Shown: piece after piece, positions 26,910 through 34,740 of the stretch
Layout of the letters: each line of letters starts with the position of its first letter
How positions within the stretch are numbered: the stretch's first letter is position 1
Source: Rubricoccus sp038746605
GTDB lineage: Bacteria; Bacteroidota; Rhodothermia; Rhodothermales; Rubricoccaceae
Direction of reading: 5' to 3'
Assembly (NCBI GenBank): GCA_038746605.1
Contig: JBCDKM010000003.1
Coordinates: 1 to 64,000, forward strand
DNA length: 64,000 nt
The notes under the pieces: generated by a model
Told to the model about the DNA's origin: nothing
Seen by the model: the letters and a program-made list of their open reading frames with translations, nothing else
The model's database searches: none
Program-made: the position numbers and the translations under genes

Positions 26910-27074
26910 GGGAGGGGCCGGAGCGGCCGGTCGCGAGAGGGGAAGAGAGAGGAGCCGCCTGGGCGCGGCTTGAGAGAGGATAGGGCCCATGCCCCATCGG
27001 TATGAGACCCGTGTGTTGAGCTTTGGCGCTTCACAGGATCTCAGTACGAACCCGCTGGGCACCGCTGAGTTCTT

Positions 27075-27094
27075 CCGCCTCGGTGCCGAGGTGG
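27075..27094. repeat. CGR palindrome, compact copy
   Basis: CCGCCTCGG, TG, CCGAGGTGG (one wobble), 11 bases past the stop of the minus-strand metallo-hydrolase gene at 27105. Confidence 0.85.
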
Positions 27095-27104
27095 AGACAC
27101 CGGC

Positions 27105-27905
27105 TCAGCCGCCAACGGAGATCTGCAGTCCGTCGTAGCCGAGGCGGACGCCCTCGGGCAGCATCGCGTTTGCCTCCTCATGCAGCACGTTGTGCGTCAT
27201 GTGGATGAGCCAGGTCTCACGGGCGCCGATCTGCGCAGCGGCCTCGGCTGCCTCCGAGAAGGAGAAATGTGTGGGGTGGGGCTCTGGGCGGAGGCCGTCC
27301 AGCACGAGCACCTCGACGCCATCGAGCAGCGCGAGGCTCTCGTTCGGAATCCGGCTGACATCCGTCACGTACCCCAGCGCTCCGATGCGCCAGCCCAGAA
27401 TGCGCGCCTCGCCGTGGTAGACGGGCACGGGGATCACCTCCACCGCGGCCTCGGCATTCGTTCGGCTGGCGACAGTCACAGGCGCCCCGATGGGCCTCAG
27501 CTCCAGGCGGGAGACGCCGGGGTAGGTGCCGTCGCGGAAGATGTAGGCGAACATGCTCGCGAGATGCTCCGCTGTCGTCTCCTCTGTCAGGACAGGGATG
27601 GGCGTTCGGTCCCGGAAGAAGAAGGGCCGGAGGTCGTCCAGCCCCATGACATGATCGAAATGGGCGTGGGTGATCAGCAGTGCGTCCACGGCTGTCACGC
27701 CATGATCCAGCACCTGGCGGCGGAAGTCCGGTCCGGCGTCGATCTGAAGGTGGACAGGTCCTGCCTCGGTGTGGGCGATGACGTGCGCCGAGGTCCTCGT
27801 CCGGGCGTCGCGAGGATCCTCTGAGGTGCAAACCGTGCACTCACATCCGATCACGGGCACGCCGACGGAGGTTCCGGTGCCGAGCAGGGTGACGTCGAGC
27901 CTCAC
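27105..27905 (-). CDS. MBL-fold metallo-hydrolase, PhnP/RNase Z-like
   Basis: Metallo-beta-lactamase-fold hydrolase, probably a phosphodiesterase acting in the cytoplasm. The 266-residue product opens with LDVTLLGTGTSVGVPVIGC, a PhnP-type start, and a CxC pair (CECTVC, residues ~21-26). The metal motif HAHFDH is near residue 80 in LITHAHFDHVMGLDDLR. A second His lies in PVYHGE, Asp in YVTDVSRIP, and the last His in LIHMTHNV. A GTG at 27905 was chosen because it forms a GTGA overlap with the stop of the upstream small gene, indicating translational coupling. PhnP acts on cyclic phosphodiesters, but no phn genes are present, so the substrate is open. Confidence 0.88.
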   Translation of the reverse strand: MRLDVTLLGTGTSVGVPVIGCECTVCTSEDPRDARTRTSAHVIAHTEAGPVHLQIDAGPDFRRQVLDHGVTAVDALLITHAHFDHVMGLDDLRPFFFRDRTPIPVLTEETTAEHLASMFAYIFRDGTYPGVSRLELRPIGAPVTVASRTNAEAAVEVIPVPVYHGEARILGWRIGALGYVTDVSRIPNESLALLDGVEVLVLDGLRPEPHPTHFSFSEAAEAAAQIGARETWLIHMTHNVLHEEANAMLPEGVRLGYDGLQISVGG

Positions 27906-28216
27906 GCGTCGGTCTCGCTCGCGGCGCTCGCCAACTCGGCGGCGGAGTCCACGCCTGCGTCGAGCTGGCTCCAGGCGTCCGCGAGGGCGACGCGGACGGC
28001 CGGACGAAGGTAGAGCTGGTCGTGCGGGAGCGTGCGAAGGGCTTCTGCCAGAACCACCAGTTGGGCCTCCGGAGGGTGCAGCTTGTTCAGGACCACCACC
28101 TCGCGCCCAGCGACGGTGCAGAGGCCACCCCGGAAGCTGCCACGCTCGCGCCGCACCCGCACGCTCAGCTTGCGGAGCGCGTCTTCCAACTCGCGGATGA
28201 CGGAGGCGGGCTTCAT
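27902..28216 (-). CDS. Small conserved-looking hypothetical protein
   Basis: 104 residues, soluble, with a plausible fold: an amphipathic N-terminal helix (SVIRELEDALRKLSVRVRRE), a beta segment (CTVAGREVVVLNK), then helices (AQLVVLAEALRTLP). No family is recognised. Its stop overlaps the start of the metallo-hydrolase by four bases, so the two products are probably made together. The gene lies downstream of the RNase E/G gene on the same strand, separated by a CGR palindrome. Confidence 0.75.
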   Translation of the reverse strand: MKPASVIRELEDALRKLSVRVRRERGSFRGGLCTVAGREVVVLNKLHPPEAQLVVLAEALRTLPHDQLYLRPAVRVALADAWSQLDAGVDSAAELASAASETDA

Positions 28217-28270
28217 GGAGGGGGCAGCTGTAGAATCGAGGCTGGGAAAGGCACGGTGAGCGACCGCCCC

Positions 28271-28307
28271 TCCGCCTCGGGTGTGGCCGTGGACACACCG
28301 AGGCGGA
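28271..28307. repeat. CGR palindrome, extended copy
   Basis: TCCGCCTCGG and CCGAGGCGGA with inner arms GTGTG / CACAC around GCCGTGGA. It lies between the RNase E/G stop (28357, minus) and the start of the next gene. The inner arms differ from other copies yet pair, which supports a structural role. Confidence 0.9.
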
Positions 28308-28356
28308 CTCGCTCAGGACTGGGCAGAGGGCGCCAAGATGGCTAGCCCCTACGTCC

Positions 28357-31300
28357 TCAGTCCCCGAGTGGGTACTTCGAGAGGAGCGAGCGGCCGGACT
28401 TCTGGTCGTTGACTGAAAACTCCAGCGGATCCACCTTCGGGTCGTCCGCGAGGCGGAACGGGAGAGTCCGAAGGCGGAAGCGCCAGCGCGTGAGGGGGCT
28501 CGGGAAGCCTCGCCGGAGGTAGGAGCCGAGTAGCGGATGAACGCTTACCACGATGGGCCGCTTCGCGTAGCGGTCATCCACCACGTCGCGGTAGTGGGCC
28601 AGCCAGGCGCGAATGCGCTCGGCGAGCTCGGCGGGGCTCAAGTCCTCGACGGGCTGGCGCCGGGTGGGACGCCGGGTGCGGCCGTCGCCTTCGGAAGCCG
28701 CCTGGCTGTCCCTGTCTGGGCGCGAGTCGTCGCGGTGGCGGCGGTTCTCGGGCTGGAGGATCTCGGCAGCGCCTGCGGCCTCCATCGCGTCCTGGGGCGC
28801 GTCGGCGTCGTCGGACTGGGTGGTGATGCTCGGACGAAGGCGCTGACGCGTGATCTGCATTACGCCGAAGTCGCTCATCCCGATCACCTTCGTGACGGCG
28901 CGGTCCTTCGCGAACTCCTTCTTGATGGCGTCCGTGACCTTGCGCCGGTCCCGCTCGTAGCGGAGGTCGATGAAGTCCACGACGATGATGCCGCCGAGGT
29001 CGCGGAGGCGAAGCTGCTTCGCGATCTCGCGTGCGGCCTCCAGGTTGACGTTGAGCAGGTTCTCCTCTGCGCGACGCTTGCCGCGCCCGGCACGGCCCGA
29101 GTTGACGTCTACGACGTGCATCGCCTCGGTGTGCTCGATGATGAGATAGCCGCCGCCCTTCATGTTGACGCGCTCCGAGAACGCCTCGGCGACCTGCTTC
29201 TCTAGTCCGGCTGAGCGAAAGACCGGCGTGTTGCTCTTGTGGAGCACGACGCGGTCCGCCATCTGCGGCGCGACGGCCTTGATGTAGCTCTGCAGGTTCT
29301 TGTGGAGACGCGGGTCGTCCACGAGAATGCGGTCGTAGTCCTCGGTGAAGAGGTCTCGCACGATGGACGAGACCATGTCGACGTCCTCGTAGAGAAGGAC
29401 CGGAGGCTTGGGCTTGCCCTCCAGCTTCTGCTCGATCTTGCGCCACTTGTTGACGAGCAGCTTGAGGTCCTTGTCGAGGACCTTCGCGTCGCGCCCGGCG
29501 GCGACGGTGCGTACGATGACGCCGAAGTTGTTCGGCTTGAGGCTGGTGGCGAGGGTGCGGAGGCGGCGGCGCTCCTTCGCGCTCTCGATCTTCTTCGAGA
29601 CCGCGACGTAGTCCGCGGCGGGCACGAGCACGAGGAAGCGGCCTGCGAGCGAGATGTCAGTCGAGACGCGACTGCCCTTTGAGGAGATGGGCTCCTTGGT
29701 GATCTTGACCAAGACGCGACCGTTCCGGCTCAACAGGTCCTCGGGCTTGGTCGGTACCTGGACAGACGAGGAGGTGCCGCTGCCGTTGCTGCTGCTCTGG
29801 CGGCCCCCACGGCTGGAGTCGCGGCCTCCGCTAGAATCGCGCCCGTTCCGCTCGCTGCGGCCTCGGTTACGCCCTCCGCGATCACTGGAGGCGCCTGTGT
29901 CGCGGCCCCGGCTACGGCCGTCCGTGTCCCCGCTCTTGCTGGAATCTTCCGCTGCGCGGCGTCCTCGGCGCGAGCGGTTGCGGTCCGTGTCTCCAGAGTC
30001 GTCGCTCTTCGACCGAGACCGGCCCCTTCGCGAGCGTCCGCTGTTCTCGTTCTCTTGTGAGGAGTCGTCGTCCGTGGAGCGGGACCGGCCTCGGCGGGCG
30101 CGGCCAGACGTCTTCTCGTCGTCGGAGTCGGTGCGGGTATCGTCTTGCTGGTCCTCGGTTTTCTGGTCCGAGGAGCGGCGACCTCGGCCCCGGCGCGAGC
30201 GGGAGGAACGGGTGTCCGTGGTGTCCTCCTTATCGTCGGCCTCGGCGTTTCTCTGGGCGTCGTCGGTCTCGGGCTCCTCGTCGCGAGAGCGGCGACGCGA
30301 ACGAGAGGGCTTCTCTTCCTCGTCGTCAATCGTCGGCTTCGCCCGGCGGGAGCGCGAGGCGGGCTTGCTCGTGAGGTCGATAGTGGAGGGCAGGCGGCGA
30401 GGCTTGTCCTTCTCTTCCTTCTCAACCTCACGTTCAGCTGTGGTCTCTTGGATGGCCTCTTCAGGGGGCGGTGCGTCCTCGGGTTGCCTCGTGCGGGAGC
30501 GGCTACGGCTCCGCTTCGGCTTCTCTTCGGACGTCTCTGCCTCGGGTGTGTCCTCGGTGGAGTCGTCGGGCGGGGTCTCGTCCTCCGCCTTCTTCTTCCG
30601 CGAGCGGGAGCGAGAGCGCGTCGGCTTCTCCTCCTGAGCTTCTTCGGCGGGAGCGTCCGCCTCGGCCGTCTCATCGGTGGAGTCGGCGGGCGCTTCCGGC
30701 TCGGCCTTCTTCTTTCGCGAGCGAGAGCGGGAACGCTTGGGCTTCTCCTCCTTCGGGGCCTCCTCCTGCTCAGGCGCGTCGGGTGTCGGTTCCTCCGGCG
30801 CTTCGTCCGAGGCGGGCGGGGTCGGATCGTCGGCAGGTGCGTCCCGTGCCTCCTCGCGGGCGGAACGTGCGGGGCGGATGGAGCCCGTCTTCTGCGTCAG
30901 GTCGATGACGTGCGGGAGGCGGCGCTCCTCCTGCTCCTCCTCCTCTTCTGTCCGGTTCGAGTTGTCGCCTCGTCCACCCCTGCGGCGACCCCGCCCGCCT
31001 CGGCGTCGGCGTGAGCGGCGCGACCGGGACGAGCGCGAGGTCTTGGATTCCTCAGCGCTCTCCTCTACTTCGAGAGTGTCTTCCACGTCGGGCTCCGACT
31101 CGTCATCTGCGACGCGCTTCTTCGGAGCCTTCGCGAGGATCGGGCCGGACTCCAGGCCCGGGATGTCCTCGCCCGCGATGGCGAACAGTTGGGCGGCGTT
31201 GTCGGTGAGGTCGGAGAAGTGCAGGAACGCGTCCTGCTTCTGCCCGATATCCACGAAGGCGGCGTGGATCTGGGACATCACCTTGGCGACTTTGCCGAGG

Positions 31301-31425
31301 TAGATGTTGCCCAGCGTGCGGACGTTCTCAGGATGCTCGACGTAGAGCTCGACGAGCTCGCCGTCCTCGACGATGGCGATGCGAGCGCGGTCTTTGCTCG
31401 CGTTGATGACGATCTCCTTCTTCAT
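28357..31425 (-). CDS. rne: Ribonuclease E/G with a split S1 domain and giant disordered insert
   Basis: Endoribonuclease for mRNA decay and rRNA processing. The start at 31425 gives MKKEIVINASKDRARIAIVE, the usual family N-terminus; 1022 residues in all. Residues 1-100 are the first half of the S1 RNA-binding domain (IYLGKVAKVMSQIHAAFVDIG). Residues ~100-560 are an Arg/Ser/Glu/Asp-rich insert with repeats such as KPKRSRSRSRKKKAE and two LPxxIDLTxK motifs (about 170 and 345). The S1 fold resumes at VLVKITKEPISSKGSRVS (571). The catalytic domain has Asp 773 in VVDVNSGR and Asp 817 in GGIIVVDFID, 44 apart as against 43 in E. coli RNase E. The CPxC Zn-link is missing, and no Cys occurs in the whole protein. 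It is divergent from citrate synthase across a 560-base gap. Confidence 0.92.
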   Translation of the reverse strand: MKKEIVINASKDRARIAIVEDGELVELYVEHPENVRTLGNIYLGKVAKVMSQIHAAFVDIGQKQDAFLHFSDLTDNAAQLFAIAGEDIPGLESGPILAKAPKKRVADDESEPDVEDTLEVEESAEESKTSRSSRSRRSRRRRGGRGRRRGGRGDNSNRTEEEEEQEERRLPHVIDLTQKTGSIRPARSAREEARDAPADDPTPPASDEAPEEPTPDAPEQEEAPKEEKPKRSRSRSRKKKAEPEAPADSTDETAEADAPAEEAQEEKPTRSRSRSRKKKAEDETPPDDSTEDTPEAETSEEKPKRSRSRSRTRQPEDAPPPEEAIQETTAEREVEKEEKDKPRRLPSTIDLTSKPASRSRRAKPTIDDEEEKPSRSRRRSRDEEPETDDAQRNAEADDKEDTTDTRSSRSRRGRGRRSSDQKTEDQQDDTRTDSDDEKTSGRARRGRSRSTDDDSSQENENSGRSRRGRSRSKSDDSGDTDRNRSRRGRRAAEDSSKSGDTDGRSRGRDTGASSDRGGRNRGRSERNGRDSSGGRDSSRGGRQSSSNGSGTSSSVQVPTKPEDLLSRNGRVLVKITKEPISSKGSRVSTDISLAGRFLVLVPAADYVAVSKKIESAKERRRLRTLATSLKPNNFGVIVRTVAAGRDAKVLDKDLKLLVNKWRKIEQKLEGKPKPPVLLYEDVDMVSSIVRDLFTEDYDRILVDDPRLHKNLQSYIKAVAPQMADRVVLHKSNTPVFRSAGLEKQVAEAFSERVNMKGGGYLIIEHTEAMHVVDVNSGRAGRGKRRAEENLLNVNLEAAREIAKQLRLRDLGGIIVVDFIDLRYERDRRKVTDAIKKEFAKDRAVTKVIGMSDFGVMQITRQRLRPSITTQSDDADAPQDAMEAAGAAEILQPENRRHRDDSRPDRDSQAASEGDGRTRRPTRRQPVEDLSPAELAERIRAWLAHYRDVVDDRYAKRPIVVSVHPLLGSYLRRGFPSPLTRWRFRLRTLPFRLADDPKVDPLEFSVNDQKSGRSLLSKYPLGD

Positions 31426-31985
31426 GGAGCGGGGGGCGGCGTCGGCGGCGCGGGGCTGCGGGGCGCGCACGGGTCCTGCCGCCCGTCGCGAGAGGGGCGT
31501 GGAGGCGCGCCGGGCCCGGGAGGGCTGCCGAGGCAGAGGAAGCGTCCTCGGAGCGCGGGGCGCGGCGGTGGTGCCAGTCAGCGGCACACACGCGCCACCC
31601 GGCGAGCGCGCTCAACAGCGCGCCGACGAGGAGGCGGAAACGGGAAGCGTGGGGGCGCATGGGGCGGGCCTCGAGAAACCGAGCGCGGGCCGGGCGCAGA
31701 AAACAGAGGGGCCGAGGCGCGAATCCGATAGGGCTCGCGAGAGAGGCGAGCAGCGCGCTGGCTGACAGAAGCTACGGGCGGTATCGGCAGGCGGCGGGAA
31801 TGGGTCCATTCAGCGGCTCGTATCCGCGCGGTCTTCCCGGACGGGCGGGGGGGCGGGTACGAAACTATTGTCGTGCGCCCCCGAGGGAAGCGAGGCACGA
31901 GACCCGTCCCTCCTCAGTGCGCTCTTGTCGTTTCTGTCACCCGCGGCCCCGCCAGACTGAAGAGGGTCGCCTCCTCCTTCTGCCG
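31426..31985. other. Divergent intergenic region, rne / citrate synthase
   Basis: Very GC-rich, with open frames on several strands that look like composition artefacts (Arg/Ala/Gly-rich, no start signals). It must hold the promoters of both genes. An AT island, ACGAAACTATTGTCG near 31860, is the only place resembling a -10 element for citrate synthase. No repeat or RNA gene was recognised. Confidence 0.5.
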
Positions 31986-33137
31986 ATGGCCACCGCCTCC
32001 GCTCCAGCAAAGCCCCAGAACACCGCCGGACTGGCGGGCGTTAAGGCGCTCGATACCTCCATCTCGTCGATCAATGGCGAGAAAGGCGAGCTCATCTACC
32101 GTGGCTACGAGATCGCCGATCTCGCGCTCAACGCCTCCTTCGAGGAAGTCGCCTTCCTGCTCTGGAATGGTGACCTCCCGACGCAAGCTCAACTCGACGA
32201 GCAGAACGACCTGCTCCGTACAGAGCGTGCGATTCACCCGGACCTTCTCGACCACCTCCGGCACCATACGCCGTCCACGACCAACCCGATGGCGGCGCTC
32301 CGCACCGCCGTCTCGATGCTCGCGCACTATGACGAGGAGGCCGATGACATGAGCCGCGAGGCCAACGTCCGCAAGGCCATCCGGCTCACGGCCAAGATGC
32401 CGACCGTCGTCGCCGCATTTGATCGCATCCGAAAGGGCAAGGAGCCGGTCGCGCCCACCGGCGAGGGGAGTGCAGCCGCCGACTTCCTCTACATGCTCAA
32501 CGGCGAGGCTCCCGGCCCGAGTGCAGAGGCGATCATGGACGCCGCCCTCGTGCTCCACGCCGAGCACGGCCTCAACGCCTCCACCTTCGCCTGTCGGGTC
32601 ATCGGCGCGACGCTGAGTGACATGTACTCGGCCGTCACGGGCGCACTCGGTGCGCTCAAGGGGCCTCTCCACGGTGGGGCCAACATCGAGGTGATGAAGA
32701 TGCTCCTCGACATCGACGCGAAGGGCGCGAGCGCGACGGAGTACATCGACGGGATGCTCTCGCGCAAGGAGAAGGTGATGGGCATCGGGCACCGCGTCTA
32801 CAAGGCGCTGGACCCCCGCGCCACTATCCTCCACGAGATGCTCGAGGACCTCTCGGACGAGAAGGGTGAGCGCAAGTGGATGGAGATGAGCGACGCCATC
32901 CGGCTCCACATCCTCGAGCAGAAGGGCCTCAACGCCAACGTGGACTTCTACTCCGCGAGCGTCTACTACCTCCTCGGCATCGAGACGGACCTCTACACGC
33001 CGATCTTCGCCCTCAGCCGCATCACTGGCTGGACGGCCCACTTGCTGGAGCAGTGGGACGATAACCGCCTCATCCGCCCGCGCGCAGGCTACGACGGCCC
33101 GATGGGCCGGACGGTCTCGCCCATCGCGGAGCGGTAG
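31986..33137 (+). CDS. gltA: Citrate synthase
   Basis: Condenses oxaloacetate with acetyl-CoA at the entry of the TCA cycle. The ATG at 31986 was chosen because homology begins about 20 residues in (LAGVKALDTSISSINGEKG, ELIYRGYEIADLA). The product has 383 residues, the size of the short Gram-positive/archaeal type. Catalytic segments are visible: GALKGPLHGGANIEVM (His), GIGHRVYKALDPRA (His) and VDFYSASVYYLLGI (Asp). It lies 556 bases upstream of sdhCDAB on the same strand. A CGR palindrome follows at 33224. Confidence 0.95.
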   Translation: MATASAPAKPQNTAGLAGVKALDTSISSINGEKGELIYRGYEIADLALNASFEEVAFLLWNGDLPTQAQLDEQNDLLRTERAIHPDLLDHLRHHTPSTTNPMAALRTAVSMLAHYDEEADDMSREANVRKAIRLTAKMPTVVAAFDRIRKGKEPVAPTGEGSAAADFLYMLNGEAPGPSAEAIMDAALVLHAEHGLNASTFACRVIGATLSDMYSAVTGALGALKGPLHGGANIEVMKMLLDIDAKGASATEYIDGMLSRKEKVMGIGHRVYKALDPRATILHEMLEDLSDEKGERKWMEMSDAIRLHILEQKGLNANVDFYSASVYYLLGIETDLYTPIFALSRITGWTAHLLEQWDDNRLIRPRAGYDGPMGRTVSPIAER

Positions 33138-33223
33138 GTCCTGCAGACTGGCGGCGCCCGCCACCGACGAACGCCAGCAGGGCGTGGGGCATAGGCTCCA
33201 TGCCCCGTTTCTTTTGGCCTCGC

Positions 33224-33256
33224 CCGCCTCGACGGTTCCGTGGGCCTGCCGAGGCG
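33224..33256. repeat. CGR palindrome, extended copy
   Basis: CCGCCTCG and CCGAGGCG around ACGGTTCCGTGGGCCTG, about 90 bases after the citrate synthase stop. Confidence 0.8.
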
Positions 33257-33408
33257 CCGGACGTGGTGGTGTGGGGGGCAGCCCTGCTGACAAGAGGCGT
33301 ACGCGCTCCCACCTCGCGGTGAACCCCGCGCGCTCGCGGAGTGCCCCACGTGATCCGCATGGCGGTCGGCGGCGGGCGCCATATCTCTCCGCCCTTGACC
33401 GCCTTGTT

Positions 33409-33440
33409 CGCCTCGAGACTCCCGCGGAGGTGCCGAGGCG
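33409..33440. repeat. CGR palindrome, extended copy
   Basis: CGCCTCG and CGAGGCG around AGACTCCCGCGGAGGTGC. It is the second copy in the same intergenic gap, 150 bases from the first and 254 before sdhC, so not directly behind a gene. Confidence 0.78.
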
Positions 33441-33693
33441 GGGCAAGTGGTCGCCACGAGGGCTCTGTGAGGCCCGCATCGCGCGGAGACGGAATGCCAG
33501 TGATCGGATCAGCACGGCTGAGCGCTGTGGGACCCACCAGCAGCGCGGGGCCTCCCCCTATGTGTCCGCGCGCGCCATGGCGTACCTTTTCGTCAGCGCT
33601 TCCACACGCCTCGCGCGGAACTTTCACTCTAGACTGAAACGCAGCCAGGAGGCCTTTGTAGCTTCCCTACGCCGGTTTCTCCTGCATTCTCCT

Positions 33694-34110
33694 ATGGCCA
33701 CCGCCGTTCAAGACGCCCCCGGCACTCTGCCGTACACGCCGAAGCCTGTCCAGAGCTACAAGCTCCGCGTGGGCATGTTCGCGTGGATTCTCCACCGCCT
33801 GACCGGAGTAGCCCTCGTGGGCTACCTCGGGATCCACATCTGGGGTCTCAAGGCGATCACGAACGAGGAAGCCTACAACGCGCTCATCGCGAGCTACCAC
33901 GCGCCCATCTTCAAAGTCGGGGAGTTCCTGCTGCTTGGCGCCGTGGTCTACCACGCGCTGAACGGCATGCGGATCGTCCTGATCGATTTCGTGGGCTGGA
34001 GCCCGAACCACAAGAAGCTGTTCTGGGCGCTCGGCGCGCTGGCAGCTGTGCTGTTTGCAGTCGGGGGCTATCCCTCCATTGCTGCTCTCGTTGATCACTT
34101 CGCCGCGTAA
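33694..34110 (+). CDS. sdhC: Succinate dehydrogenase cytochrome b subunit SdhC
   Basis: Membrane anchor of complex II, helping to bind heme b and quinone. 138 residues with three membrane segments (about 30-52, 75-95, 110-130). The heme/quinone signature HRLTGVALVGYLGIHIWGLK starts the first helix, and the second helix carries a conserved His in GAVVYHALNGMRIVLIDF. First gene of sdhC-sdhD-sdhA-sdhB; the gap to sdhD is 16 bases. Confidence 0.93.
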   Translation: MATAVQDAPGTLPYTPKPVQSYKLRVGMFAWILHRLTGVALVGYLGIHIWGLKAITNEEAYNALIASYHAPIFKVGEFLLLGAVVYHALNGMRIVLIDFVGWSPNHKKLFWALGALAAVLFAVGGYPSIAALVDHFAA

Positions 34111-34126
34111 CGGAACCGCCCCCGAC

Positions 34127-34672
34127 ATGGCTAGAAAGTACGGTGCCACCGCCCGCTCCAGTGCCTTCCAGTGGTTCATCCACCGGATCACTGGCACCTT
34201 CCTCGTCTTCCTTCTCGTGACCCACTTCTGGGTCCAGCACTACGACCGAACCACTGCCAGCATCGCGCACACCGTGGTGACGGAAGAGACCCCGGTGCCG
34301 GTCTACACCCCGGAGGCCGCAGAGGCCGTCCGCCAGTTCAAGGCGCGCGAGGCGCAGGTCTCACCCGAAGAGCCACGCGTGATCCAGGCGCAAGACGGCG
34401 AGGAGCCCGCCACTTCCACTGCTCCCAACCCGAGCTCGTACGACGTACTCATGCTCCGCCTCGCGGACCCTGTCTACGCCGGGCTTTGGAAGGCCTTCAA
34501 CCTGTTGTTCTTGGCATTCGCGCTGCACCACGGCTTCTACGGCCTCAACAACGTCATCACGGATTACGTGCGGAACGACATGGCCCGCGTCGGGCTCTCC
34601 GCGCTCTCGTGGACCGTCGCGCTGGTGCTCTTTGTGATCGGCGCCTACTCCGTCATCGTCGCTGGACTGTAG
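34127..34672 (+). CDS. sdhD: Succinate dehydrogenase membrane anchor SdhD with enlarged loop
   Basis: Second membrane anchor of complex II. Helix 1 carries FIHRITGTFLVFLLVTHFWVQ (residues 17-37); helices 2 and 3 are near 118-140 (NLLFLAFALHHGFYGLNNVI, heme His) and 155-178. Between helices 1 and 2 about 70 hydrophilic residues (40-110, rich in Glu, Thr, Pro and Ala) form a loop well beyond the ~120-residue anchors of related organisms, giving 181 residues. The ATG at 34127 follows sdhC by 16 bases. Confidence 0.9.
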   Translation: MARKYGATARSSAFQWFIHRITGTFLVFLLVTHFWVQHYDRTTASIAHTVVTEETPVPVYTPEAAEAVRQFKAREAQVSPEEPRVIQAQDGEEPATSTAPNPSSYDVLMLRLADPVYAGLWKAFNLLFLAFALHHGFYGLNNVITDYVRNDMARVGLSALSWTVALVLFVIGAYSVIVAGL

Positions 34673-34740
34673 AGGGAAGCGGGCATCCGACAGGGGCAGG
34701 TCGTCCCTTCTGTTGTCCTCTTTCTCCATCCCCCAAACTC

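Larger units (their letters stand above)
33138..33693. other. Intergenic region between citrate synthase and sdhC
   Basis: Contains two CGR palindromes (33224-33256 and 33409-33440) and no convincing gene; the open frames here are composition artefacts. The sdh promoter should be in the last ~150 bases, where the sequence becomes less GC-rich (GGAACTTTCACTCTAGACTG near 33617-33636), with TAGACT a possible but unproven -10 element. Confidence 0.5.

Noticed and set aside
31914..33515. A 533-codon minus-strand frame over citrate synthase
   Set aside because: Citrate synthase on the plus strand has all catalytic motifs; the antisense frame has none.
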